64,000 nucleotides of DNA from Acidobacteria bacterium UBA2990. GTDB lineage: Bacteria > Acidobacteriota > Vicinamibacteria > Vicinamibacterales > UBA8438. The DNA lies in the NCBI GenBank assembly GCA_002347025.1, contig DEAE01000024.1, positions 543,096-607,095 of the forward strand, written 5' to 3'. The position numbers and the translations under genes are program-made. The notes beneath the pieces are model-generated. The model made no database searches and was not told the DNA's origin. It saw nothing but the letters and a program-made list of their open reading frames with translations. Below are positions 42,023-50,625 of the stretch, piece after piece. How positions within the stretch are numbered: the first letter of the stretch is position 1; each line of letters begins with the position of its first letter.

Positions 42023-42925
42023 GTGTCTATAATCCGTCAAAGGTTCACGCCGACCGATGCGCTACTCTTGCTAGTTGTTACTATCTGGGGCAGCAATTTT
42101 TCCCTGGTCAAAGCATCGCTCACGCAGATGTCGCCATTGGCATTCAGTGGGCTGCGGTTGGTCCTTGCGTGTGGCGTTCTGCTAGGTGCGGCTCGACTCT
42201 CTGGCTTTGGGCTTCCTCGTAGATCAGATTGGTGGCAGTTAGCGATCCTGGGTCTGTTGGGTCACTGCGGCTATCAGCTATTTTTCGTGCTCGGTTTGGT
42301 GCGGACTAGTGTGACTAACAGCTCGTTGATTCTTGGGTGTTTGCCCATCGTGGTTCTTTTGTTTAACAGTTTTAGTCGCCGAGGAGAGGTGGTCGGAACT
42401 TGGCAGTGGACTGGGACCGCGCTGGCCTTTTTGGGGCTTTATCTCGTGGTTGGGAACGGTGATGTGGCAGCTGGTGAGACTGCGCTTGGCGATGTATTCA
42501 TGTTTCTTTCCATGTTTTGCTGGGGCTGGTACACGGTAGGCTCAAGACATCTCTTTCAACGCTATACGCCACTAGAGGTTACTGCTTCTACGACGGTAGT
42601 GGGGACGGTGGGCTTACTCCCTTTCGCGGGGCCATCGTTGATGAGACTTGATTGGACTGGGATAACTTGGTGGGTTTGGCTAGCAGTCGTTATGTCTGGA
42701 TTGCTAGCGTTGTCATTGGCATATGTACTTTGGTATATCGGGGTACAGCGCTTGGGTAGTGCTCGTACGGCAATTTATTCAAACTTGGTGCCAGTCGTTG
42801 CTATGGGCGTTGCGGCGATAGGGTTAGGTGAACCGATTGGGAAGGCTAAACTAGCTGGTGCGACCTTGATATTGACGTCACTGGTACTAACTCGCATAGA
42901 CGATCGGCGTGAGGTTGTGGCCTGA
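42023..42925 (+). CDS. DMT superfamily EamA transporter
   Basis: A 300-residue membrane protein with ten hydrophobic helices in two EamA repeats: LLLLVVTIWGSNFSLVKASL with PLAFSGLRLVLA in the first and MFLSMFCWGWYTVGSRHL with SLAYVLWYIGVQRLGSARTAIYSNLVPVVAM in the second. Drug/metabolite transporters of this type export amino acids or metabolites; the substrate cannot be told. The start is GTG at 42023 without a clear ribosome site; length and homologous openings (RFTPTDALLLL) support it. A single gene between a terminator and a 230-bp gap. Confidence 0.9.
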   Translation: MSIIRQRFTPTDALLLLVVTIWGSNFSLVKASLTQMSPLAFSGLRLVLACGVLLGAARLSGFGLPRRSDWWQLAILGLLGHCGYQLFFVLGLVRTSVTNSSLILGCLPIVVLLFNSFSRRGEVVGTWQWTGTALAFLGLYLVVGNGDVAAGETALGDVFMFLSMFCWGWYTVGSRHLFQRYTPLEVTASTTVVGTVGLLPFAGPSLMRLDWTGITWWVWLAVVMSGLLALSLAYVLWYIGVQRLGSARTAIYSNLVPVVAMGVAAIGLGEPIGKAKLAGATLILTSLVLTRIDDRREVVA

Positions 42926-43156
42926 ATAGGAAGGATGTGGTTCTGGCTAACGAAGCTAGGTGCTTGCTTAGTTCAGTGTTGTGGGTGATGAAGGCACTGC
43001 CAGAAACGATTGGAGGCCAGTCTACTGGCCAAGGGTGTCCATGGCGTTGAATGGTTTGGCGTCGGGCGGTAGGATACCTAGGTTGATACAGGGCACGTCA
43101 CCCCGTGATTCGGGGCTTGGGCATATGACGTTAGTCCACTACCAGGGGAGAAATGA

Positions 43157-44146
43157 ATGGCTTGTCGACTATGTATAGCGATAGGGATAATTGGTACAGC
43201 GTTGGTGTTCGCGGCACCGGTAGCGGCTCAGCCGAATTCAACACTGCGGACGCCGCACGGAGATCCTGACATTCAAGGGGTTTTCACTTTTCGGACAATT
43301 ACGCCATTTGAGCGGCCTGAAGCGTTAGGCGAAAAGACGACATTAACAGAAGAAGAAGCAGCGGTTTTTGAATCTTCAGAGCGTACCCGTTTAAATCGTG
43401 ACCTTTACGATCCTGAGACGGGTGCACCTAGCGCCGGGTATCAATCTCGCGCCGAAGGTGGAGTGTTGTCTTACAATGAGTTTTGGTATGAGCGTGGGGT
43501 TGAACTGACCAGCGACAAGCGGACTTCGTTGGTCATTGACCCGCCGGACGGACGGCTACCTTGGCGAGAAGAGAGTCGGGCTGCTCGGGCGGTTAACCGG
43601 CTAAATTTGCGAAATGGTTTCGCGGATTCATACACCGACAGAAGTTTGGCAGACCGATGTATCATGGGGTTCAATTCAGGTCCCCCGATGTCTTCCGGAG
43701 CTTACAACAACAATGTACTCATCTTGCAGACGCCTGATTACGTTGTGATACAAAACGAGATGGTGCATAACGCTCGCATTATCCCAATTGATGGGCGTGA
43801 GCATGGCCCGCTAAGGCAGTGGGTTGGCGATTCTCGAGGGCATTGGGAAGGGGAGACCTTAGTGATCGAGACGACTAATTTTCTTCGCGAAACAGCCGCG
43901 CGTGGTTCGAGCGAAGACAGCCTGTTGATTGAGCGGTTTCGCCGTCTCGATTCTGACACGGTGATGTACGAATTTACCTTTGAAGACAAGAACAATTTCA
44001 CTAGGCCATGGACGGCTGCTATGCCGCTACGGCGGACTGACGGTCCGTTGTTTGAGTATGCCTGTCATGAGGGTAATATCGGGATGCATGGCATCATGGC
44101 TGGAGCTCGTAACCTGGATACACAGGCCGTCGACAGCAGCCGCTAG
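43157..44146 (+). CDS. Secreted 'GRPDLSG' family protein
   Basis: A 329-residue paralog of 40300 and 48437. A signal peptide (CIAIGIIGTALVFAAPVAAQ), then HGDPDIQGVFTFRTITPFERPE, TLTEEEAAVFESSERTR, YNEFWYERG, SLVIDPPDGRLPW, RCIMGFNSGPPMSSGAYNNN, GDSRGHWEGETLVIETTNF, and FEYACHEGNIGMHGIMAGAR. GGGGAG lies 6 bases before the ATG. Function unknown; secreted. A hairpin terminator follows at once, so it is probably a single-gene unit. Confidence 0.83.
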   Translation: MACRLCIAIGIIGTALVFAAPVAAQPNSTLRTPHGDPDIQGVFTFRTITPFERPEALGEKTTLTEEEAAVFESSERTRLNRDLYDPETGAPSAGYQSRAEGGVLSYNEFWYERGVELTSDKRTSLVIDPPDGRLPWREESRAARAVNRLNLRNGFADSYTDRSLADRCIMGFNSGPPMSSGAYNNNVLILQTPDYVVIQNEMVHNARIIPIDGREHGPLRQWVGDSRGHWEGETLVIETTNFLRETAARGSSEDSLLIERFRRLDSDTVMYEFTFEDKNNFTRPWTAAMPLRRTDGPLFEYACHEGNIGMHGIMAGARNLDTQAVDSSR

Positions 44147-44155
44147 CATTCGTGT

Positions 44156-44185
44156 GAGGACTGCCGGCATTTTCCGGCGGTCCTC
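44156..44185 (+). terminator. Hairpin terminator after the 'GRPDLSG' gene
   Basis: GAGGACTGCCGG pairs with CCGGCGGTCCTC through 12 positions (one T-G) around a CATTTT loop. The following T-run is weak, so it may be a terminator or an RNA-stabilising hairpin. Confidence 0.6.
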
Positions 44186-44229
44186 TGTTCGTTGGCGACC
44201 CTACCTCCTCTGAACCGAGACTACTTCCC

Positions 44230-45399
44230 ATGGAATGGAGCGCGTTCTCGGAGTTCCTCCGCGTCCAACTGCAGGAGCTTCTTGGTACCGAGCTGAACCA
44301 GGTGCGGTTCACGGATATCGGTATGACCTATTGGCTTTCGATGTCGTTGGGTCTGGTGCTGCTCGTGACCCTGACGCGGGTGTGGCTCATTCCTCAGAGA
44401 CATCATCGGCTACATTCGGGTCATTTGATCGAGCAGCGCTTTCGTCGTGGGGCCTTGGGTCTTGGGTTCTACCATTTGCCAAAAGCCCTTTGGGCACTAG
44501 CTCTGTTGTTACTTTTTGTTGCTATGGCTGACCCGTACTTAACTTCCACTGAAGAGGTGGCTGGTGAGATGGAATCGCGCATCCGGATCGATCTAGTCGA
44601 CACCTCGCTATCTATGGCATGGGAACTGCCTGGAACCGGGAAATCTAGGGCCCAGGTAGCACGAGAAGCCCATCTGCGATTTTTGGAGATGCGTCGGGAA
44701 AAGAACGATCGGGTGTCCTTGTGGTTGTTTTCCTCATTCCCGTACATGGTTGACGATTTTGTTGTTGACGACGAACTGTATTACTTCCAGGTGATGGACT
44801 CTCCTTATGCGATTGTCCGAATTTTGGCAGCGCAGTCAGGCACCCCGATTGACCAAATGTTTGTACCCCAAGATAAAGTTCGTATCATCGATAGTGAAGG
44901 CAATACCAATATCATCCGGGCACTGCAGTCGGTGTTGAAGCATTTTGACAGTGATGCCGCTCTCTTGTCGGCCGGGGCTGCTCCTCATCGGGCTGTGCTT
45001 ATCGTGACTGATGCGGACGTTGACGAAATCCCGGAAGCCGAGTTTGCCGAACTGAGTCGGCGGAATATCGTTCCCTACATGATCTTCATTAATGCGGAAG
45101 ATCCTGCGCGAACATCGAACAGACCGAGGCCTGCCTTCGGAGGTCCAGTGGGTAACACTCAGGGACTCATCGAGATGATCCGGGCCTTTGGTGGAGATTA
45201 TTTTGATGTGACTGATTCAGATGGACTTGCGCGGGCTTATGAAGCCATTGACGAAGCAGAGACCGTAGCGATGGAATTGTCACATCGGGCGGTTCGTGTG
45301 CCAATTTTTCCAAGGTTTTTGTTGGTCAGTATTGCATTGCTTGTGGTGGGTATTCCTGCTGGGTTCATAACTGAATTATTGTGGGGCACACACCCCTGA
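44230..45399 (+). CDS. Membrane-anchored von Willebrand factor A protein
   Basis: A 389-residue protein with hydrophobic segments near residues 36-53 (YWLSMSLGLVLLVTLTRVWL) and 80-98, a vWA domain from about 110 to 340, and a C-terminal helix (FLLVSIALLVVGIPAGFI). The MIDAS motif is intact: IDLVDTSLSMAW (DxSxS) near 118, with a downstream VLIVTDADVDEIPE near 258. The topology resembles BatA/MxaC-like proteins, which assist assembly of large complexes, including methanol dehydrogenase in methylotrophs. No mxa or moxR gene is next to it, so the client is unknown. Confidence 0.82.
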   Translation: MEWSAFSEFLRVQLQELLGTELNQVRFTDIGMTYWLSMSLGLVLLVTLTRVWLIPQRHHRLHSGHLIEQRFRRGALGLGFYHLPKALWALALLLLFVAMADPYLTSTEEVAGEMESRIRIDLVDTSLSMAWELPGTGKSRAQVAREAHLRFLEMRREKNDRVSLWLFSSFPYMVDDFVVDDELYYFQVMDSPYAIVRILAAQSGTPIDQMFVPQDKVRIIDSEGNTNIIRALQSVLKHFDSDAALLSAGAAPHRAVLIVTDADVDEIPEAEFAELSRRNIVPYMIFINAEDPARTSNRPRPAFGGPVGNTQGLIEMIRAFGGDYFDVTDSDGLARAYEAIDEAETVAMELSHRAVRVPIFPRFLLVSIALLVVGIPAGFITELLWGTHP

Positions 45400-45508
45400 T
45401 TCTAAAGCTGGCCGGTAGCACCCTGGACGAGGTGCGCCTCAAAAAAGCAGAGTTGGGAGAGGTGAGATGATATCTCGAACTTCCCCCAATTCTGGCTCAG
45501 TGGGATTG

Positions 45509-46234
45509 TTAATCGTTTGTCGTTTCGTAATTGGCTTCATGTTTGATCAGGGCAGCTTTGATGGTTGCAGCCCAAATCTTTGTGCCCTTCTGGTTCAGAT
45601 GTAGACCGTCGTCGACGAAAATGTCATTCATAACCTTCCCATCATTTCTGAGAAACGGTGTTGCGACGTCGATATAGGCCAGGCGAGTGTCACTAGATAC
45701 GATGTCTTGGTACAGCGTATTAGTCGCTTGGGCTTTATCCCAGACTTGCTCACGTGCGAGGCTTGGCTTCACTGACATGACGTATATCCGCGTGTCGGGA
45801 AGGGTTGCGTGAATCTTTGAAACGATTTGCTTGAGCTCACTCGCGATGGTCGCTGGAGGCACTCTGAACCTACCGGTGTCGTTGTCGCCCTCATAAATTA
45901 CTACCGCTCTGGGTCGATATGGGATGATGAGGCGATCAACAAAATGTAGTACGTCCGCCATGGTGCTACCGCCGAAGCCTCTGGGAATCACCGTCAGAGG
46001 TGCCAAATCTTCTTGCATAGAGGGATGCCATCGTCTGATGCTTGAGCTGCCCGTGATGACAATTGCCCCTGTGGGCGGCATCACCTTGCTGTCCTTGCGT
46101 TCGAATGCTTGAACTGAGTCCTCGAAGCGCGTGGGGTCAATAGTTTCTGTTCGCTGAGCCTGAACGGTAGCTGCGAACACAAAGCCGATGACCAAGGTAG
46201 TGACTGTTGCGACTGATAAATGACGTGCTGTCAT
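45509..46234 (-). CDS. Exported SGNH/GDSL-type hydrolase
   Basis: A 241-residue esterase-fold protein. The start at 46234 follows AAGGAG by 6 bases; the signal peptide is LSVATVTTLVIGFVFAATVQAQ. SGNH blocks are: IVITGSSSIRRW near 58 (nucleophile Ser), GFGGSTMADVLH near 88 (Gly), VVIYEGDNDTGRF near 112 (the Asn block), and FVDDGLHLNQKG near 215 (Asp and His). It probably removes acyl or acetyl groups from carbohydrate or lipid in the periplasm. A single gene, convergent with the vWA gene. Confidence 0.87.
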   Translation of the reverse strand: MTARHLSVATVTTLVIGFVFAATVQAQRTETIDPTRFEDSVQAFERKDSKVMPPTGAIVITGSSSIRRWHPSMQEDLAPLTVIPRGFGGSTMADVLHFVDRLIIPYRPRAVVIYEGDNDTGRFRVPPATIASELKQIVSKIHATLPDTRIYVMSVKPSLAREQVWDKAQATNTLYQDIVSSDTRLAYIDVATPFLRNDGKVMNDIFVDDGLHLNQKGTKIWAATIKAALIKHEANYETTND

Positions 46235-46482
46235 CTCCATCTCCTTGTTGGCTATGCCTCTTTAGGCCTAATATGAGCGTTGGTAGTAGGCTGGTCTATG
46301 GTTGTAAACATCAATAGAACCGAAGGATTTTGCGAATTGTGTTTTCAGTCCGTCACGAAAATGTGGCGTGTTGTCAGAACAGTTCGAGAGTGGAAACTCA
46401 CTCTAAGGAATGGATTACGCATTTCACGCATCGTATCGACGGCCCAATGTCACTGATATCAACAGTAACCATTAGAGAATGA

Positions 46483-46914
46483 CTACCTCCCTAGGTAGTC
46501 CGCGTCACTTACGGATCCCTGCCAGCTAGTCTGACCGCTGCCTATTGTAAGTTGGACCATGTGTTGGTCTGGGGAGGCACCGTGCCAGTGCACCACCCCC
46601 GGTCCGGCGTAGTGAGGTTCGCCAGGCAGCATATCCTGCAGGGGCCCGCCGCGCACTTGGGTCCGCCCCAGACCCGCTTCAGCCATGATCACCTGAAAGT
46701 TTCCATGGCTATGCCAGTTTGAGCGGGTACCTGGCTCGAACCGGAGGCGCAACGCTCTAATGTCTGATGCGTCAGGGCGTGTCGGAGTGCCTCCAACAAA
46801 GTTGCTTTGAGCTGCGCTAGCGGATGTTGAAAGGTGTGATAGCGCCAAACTGCAGACTGCGCAGAGAATCAACACCGACAAGAGACCGAAGCGAATGTTC
46901 ACCCGTCTTACCAT
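46483..46914 (-). CDS. Exported cupin-domain protein
   Basis: A 143-residue protein with a signal segment (FGLLSVLILCAVCSLALSHL). The start at 46914 has AAGGAGG 6 bases upstream, overriding a longer frame. The cupin barrel shows motif 1 as SNWHSHGNFQVIMAEAGLG (two His; the usual Glu is replaced) and motif 2 as YAGPGVVHWHGASPDQ with a third His. It may bind a metal and act as a small dioxygenase, an isomerase or only a binding protein. A single gene. Confidence 0.8.
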   Translation of the reverse strand: MVRRVNIRFGLLSVLILCAVCSLALSHLSTSASAAQSNFVGGTPTRPDASDIRALRLRFEPGTRSNWHSHGNFQVIMAEAGLGRTQVRGGPLQDMLPGEPHYAGPGVVHWHGASPDQHMVQLTIGSGQTSWQGSVSDADYLGR

Positions 46915-47132
46915 ATTGTGCCTCCTTGAATTCTCTACAAATACCGTATCACGCCTGCTCTCACCGAGTATGGGCGCTTGATGCTTGGTGCTTCCGGTGA
47001 ACGGGATGTTCAAGGAAGAGCGTTAGAGGCTTGCTATCGGATGCAACATGCTTTGCTGAACGACTCCACCGGATTGATGTAGCCCTGGGGATGCGTCGTG
47101 GGAATGGTTAATTCGACCCACTGAGCGAAAGC

Positions 47133-48254
47133 TTAGAGAATTTCTGGGATGTACTTCTCTCGTGCTAGTCGCCAAAGGGAGGCGAGGAAAGCAGTTAATG
47201 GAATGGCAAGTACCACACCAAGAATTCCCCCAAGAGCGGTACCCCAGAAGAAAATCGCTACGATAATCGCCATGAAGTGAAGTCCGGTTCGTTCGCCCAT
47301 GATCTTAGGGGTCAGGAACCAGGTCTCGAACTGTTGGACAGCTAAGAACACGAGCAGCATGAGTAAGCAGGTTGTTAAACCTCCATCAGTCTGAAAGAGG
47401 GCAACCGGAATGGCGATGGCAAGTCCGATGATACTGCCGAGGTAGGGGATGATATTGAGAAGCCCAAGCACGAGGCCAATGACAAAGCCATAGTGTAGTC
47501 CCACCAGGCTAAAGCCTGCCGAGAATAGTAATCCTTGCAGCCCGGCGATGATCAATTGTCCGCGAAAAAATGCAACGAGAATTCTTACGAATTCCTGTAC
47601 AAGATAGACGACATCAGACCGGGTTTCCGATTTCAGAAACGGTAGCACTGTTTTGGTGTTAACGGTGAGGCGTGATGTTGTCAAGAAGTAGACAAAATAG
47701 ACCGGAGCAATGATCCAGGAAAATAGTGTGCCGAGCCCTCGAGCTAGCCCAAGACCGGCTGTGGCGGCTCGGGTGCCGATAGTCTGAATCCAGCTGAATA
47801 GATAACCTTGCTGCGTCTCAAATGTTTGCTGGAGTTGTGTGGCGACAGCTGAACTGTCGATGACTGCTAGTAGCTGGTCTCCAAGCCAATTCCGTCCTTG
47901 AAGGATCCACCAACTTGATATGTTTGCTGCTAGTGCGCTCAATTGGTCAACTGCTAGTTGCCCAAAAAAATATAAGAACAGGCTGGTGGGAACAAGCCCT
48001 GACAGAAAAACGGTTACAACTGCGATGGGAAGCGGCAACTGTCCATTGAGGCGAAGCCAGTCATAGTAGGGACGAAATACCAATGCGGCAACAGCACCGA
48101 CGGCGAGAGGTAGGAAGACATCGGAGAACGTCCGGAGAAAAAGAGCAGCCAGAATGGCCAGGATGCCGATACCTACTAGAATTACCAAAGCCGACACGGT
48201 TGTTATCGCAACGGCAATAGTCCGAGACTGTCGGTCAGTGAAGTTGAGGGCCAT
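47133..48254 (-). CDS. AI-2E family (TqsA/PerM-like) membrane transporter
   Basis: A 373-residue membrane protein. The start at 48254 has GGGAG 7 bases upstream. Family features: LVILVGIGILAILAALFLRTFSDVFLPLAVGAVAAL at the N-terminus, a soluble segment between about 100 and 180, then LGLLNIIPYLGSIIGLAIAIPVALF near 270 and TGLHFMAIIVAIFFWGTALGGILGVVLAIPLTAF at the end. Members export autoinducer-2 or act as sodium/proton or other carriers; the substrate is not predictable. A single gene divergent from the 48437 gene. Confidence 0.9.
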   Translation of the reverse strand: MALNFTDRQSRTIAVAITTVSALVILVGIGILAILAALFLRTFSDVFLPLAVGAVAALVFRPYYDWLRLNGQLPLPIAVVTVFLSGLVPTSLFLYFFGQLAVDQLSALAANISSWWILQGRNWLGDQLLAVIDSSAVATQLQQTFETQQGYLFSWIQTIGTRAATAGLGLARGLGTLFSWIIAPVYFVYFLTTSRLTVNTKTVLPFLKSETRSDVVYLVQEFVRILVAFFRGQLIIAGLQGLLFSAGFSLVGLHYGFVIGLVLGLLNIIPYLGSIIGLAIAIPVALFQTDGGLTTCLLMLLVFLAVQQFETWFLTPKIMGERTGLHFMAIIVAIFFWGTALGGILGVVLAIPLTAFLASLWRLAREKYIPEIL

Positions 48255-48436
48255 TAGAAAACTCCCAGCACAGTGGGCTCTGATCAAATCCTACACGAAG
48301 CTGACGATGGGGAGGGGCTGAAAGGGAGACCGTTGTCGAGGCGGTGCACTTGCAGTTGGGTTGCCTGCCGCTCTTGTTCAAGCGATCATATGGCGTATTC
48401 CAAGTCGAAGCGATAGCGCGGAAGGGAAGGTTTCAG

Positions 48437-49468
48437 ATGGAATGTCGATACCTCACTGTTTGTCTACTGCTTGCGGTCTCGGTGTGGATGCCGATAGAGG
48501 CGGCTTCTCAACCAACCAGTAGTCCAACACCACCACGAACGCCATGGGGTGATCCAGACCTGCAGGGAATTTGGAATAACGCTACTCTGACGCCACTGCA
48601 GCGGCCTGACGAAATGGTCGACTTGGAATTTCTTAGCGAGGAACAGGTGGCTAACATTGAGCAACAAACGGTAGGCCGGAATGCTCGCCTGTTGACTGCC
48701 CCAGCTCAGCGGACCCAGGCTGGTGGCAACGTGGGAGCTTACAACAATTTTTGGATGGAACGTGGGACGACGGTGGTGCCTAGCCGACGGACGTCGCTGA
48801 TCGTGGACCCGCCGGACGGCAAGTTGCCGCCCTTAACTCCGGAGGCCGATCGTCGGCTCAATTCCATGGAGTCGAGACGGATTGCTGATATGAGGGGAGG
48901 GCGAAGTCCGGTGGATTCTTGGGAGGCGCTCGATCTCGGTGACCGTTGTCTCTGGTATAGAGGGATTCCGTCTTTTCCAACCGGCTACAACAATAACTAC
49001 CACATCGTACAAACCTCGCAGTTTGTAGCGATTCTCCAAGAACACATACATGATGTGCGGTTTATCCCATTGGACGGGCGTCCTCATGTTTCCGGCACTA
49101 TAAGACAGTACGGAGGAGATTCTCGCGGTCGATGGGAGGGTGACACTTTGGTGGTCGAGACCACGAATTTCAACGACAAGGCTTTTATCAGGAACTTTAA
49201 CGGACAGTTGAGCGAGGCCTTGCGCGTGGTTGAGCGTTTTAGCTGGGTGGATGCCGATACGCTCGGCTACGAATTCACAGTTGACGATTCACAGACCTGG
49301 ACTGCTGCTTGGAGTGGGTCCTTGCCGATGGCACGTGTTTCTGGACCGATGTTTGAATATGCCTGTCACGAAGGCAATTATGGTTTGATGAATATGCTTG
49401 CTGGGTCTCGGGCGGCCGAAAGAGAGGGTTCGACAGGAAAATTTTTGATTCCCGGTAGTATTCAATGA
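48437..49468 (+). CDS. Secreted 'GRPDLSG' family protein
   Basis: A 343-residue paralog of 40300 and 43157. The start at 48437 is set by GGAAGG 6 bases upstream, with a signal peptide (YLTVCLLLAVSVWMPIEAAS). Blocks: TPWGDPDLQGIWNNATLTPLQRPD, LSEEQVANIEQQ, GAYNNFWMERGT, SLIVDPPDGKLPPL, RCLWYRGIPSFPTGYNNNY, GDSRGRWEGDTLVVETTNF, YEFTVDDSQTWT and FEYACHEGNYGLMNMLAGSR. Function unknown. It stands apart from the other copies by more than 4 kb, so the family was spread by separate duplications or insertions. Confidence 0.83.
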   Translation: MECRYLTVCLLLAVSVWMPIEAASQPTSSPTPPRTPWGDPDLQGIWNNATLTPLQRPDEMVDLEFLSEEQVANIEQQTVGRNARLLTAPAQRTQAGGNVGAYNNFWMERGTTVVPSRRTSLIVDPPDGKLPPLTPEADRRLNSMESRRIADMRGGRSPVDSWEALDLGDRCLWYRGIPSFPTGYNNNYHIVQTSQFVAILQEHIHDVRFIPLDGRPHVSGTIRQYGGDSRGRWEGDTLVVETTNFNDKAFIRNFNGQLSEALRVVERFSWVDADTLGYEFTVDDSQTWTAAWSGSLPMARVSGPMFEYACHEGNYGLMNMLAGSRAAEREGSTGKFLIPGSIQ

Positions 49469-49562
49469 GCTAGGGTACGCAATCCTGTATTTTTGTTGGA
49501 TAGTTGGAGTAATGGGCCTTCATGTTGCCTGCCCAATAGCGAATTGCTCCTCTCTCTCGGTG

Positions 49563-50585
49563 CTACTGGTCATGGTCGGTATGTGGTCTGAATCCGCCAC
49601 GAATAGCACCAGGAGCAGTATTCCCGAAATGGGCCTGAAAGCAAGGTGCTATGGGACGACTATTGGGCATGGACAGCCAGATGCGTAACAGGTGTCTCTG
49701 TGTCTTGGAGCCAGGAACATCGGTAAAGGCAGATCGGCGGTGGAGGGTTGTCCAGTTGTTCAGCAGTAAGATGTCGCCGGGTTGCAGGTGAAGCTGGACA
49801 TGGAATGACGGGTCTTCGGCGAGTGACTCAAGCGCGTCAAGGGCTTCGCGCTGGGTTGGGCTAAGGCTAGGGGCATTGGGCGATCGGTCTGCTCGGTCGA
49901 TCAGGACCCTGAGGAAATGGGCTGCAAAATGTCCGTTATGTTCTGAGAAGATGGGTAGCCGGCAGAAAGACAATGGATTGCCGGTGTCGACGGTATGACG
50001 CAGGTAGGGAAATGGTTCACAGAGGATGGTTAGTAGGTCTGGTTGATTTTTCCGCAGGTGCTCATACAGGCTCACTGAGCTGACGATGTAGGTGTTGCCA
50101 CCTTGGTTAGCCTGGTGGAGACAGGCGAAAGCGATGACATCGCACCGGTCGGTATGAAAGCTCAAGCGTTCCCGAGATGCTGGGCCTCTAAAACGTGGGT
50201 CGTATGGAGTGTAGCCCCGGTCTCGTACATGGAAGAGCATCTCCCCGTCAGCACTTTGACATAGCGGAACACCAAGTTCCAGAGCGATCGCCCAGAAGGC
50301 ACTGGTGCTTCGCTGCTCTCCCCATTCCTTGACAGGTAATCCCTTGGCCAATACGACGCCACTCCCATCTTCGAGTGCCATTTGCCACGCACAGAGCCGC
50401 TGCTTTAGGGCCGACAACCGCACATCAGCCCGCTGGGTGTCTTGTAGCTCTGCCCCGATAGAATCAGCGACGAATTTGAGTTCAGTTAACTCTGCAGTCT
50501 GGAGCCTGACGTTCCATTCTTTGCTGGCGAACAGTTCTGACCCACGCCATGTGGCTGACAAGTTGGCAAACGAACGCATCTTCAT
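49563..50585 (-). CDS. TauD/TfdA family Fe(II)/2-oxoglutarate dioxygenase
   Basis: A 340-residue enzyme of the clavaminate synthase-like fold. The facial triad is visible: HTDRCDVIAF (HxD) near 147 and the distal His in NNWTTLHRRSAF near 283; RHLLRIWLSMPNSRP near 301 gives the 2-oxoglutarate-binding Arg. SYNTY-like GGNTYIVSSVSLYEHL near 166 and LQPGDILLLNN near 270 are typical. It should hydroxylate a small acid, an amine or a sulfonate. No signal peptide. The start (50585) is the first ATG; no strong ribosome site. A single gene between convergent neighbours. Confidence 0.85.
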   Translation of the reverse strand: MKMRSFANLSATWRGSELFASKEWNVRLQTAELTELKFVADSIGAELQDTQRADVRLSALKQRLCAWQMALEDGSGVVLAKGLPVKEWGEQRSTSAFWAIALELGVPLCQSADGEMLFHVRDRGYTPYDPRFRGPASRERLSFHTDRCDVIAFACLHQANQGGNTYIVSSVSLYEHLRKNQPDLLTILCEPFPYLRHTVDTGNPLSFCRLPIFSEHNGHFAAHFLRVLIDRADRSPNAPSLSPTQREALDALESLAEDPSFHVQLHLQPGDILLLNNWTTLHRRSAFTDVPGSKTQRHLLRIWLSMPNSRPIAPCFQAHFGNTAPGAIRGGFRPHTDHDQ

Positions 50586-50625
50586 CAACAAAGCCGATAG
50601 TAACTTTTACCTTGCAGTAGTAGCT

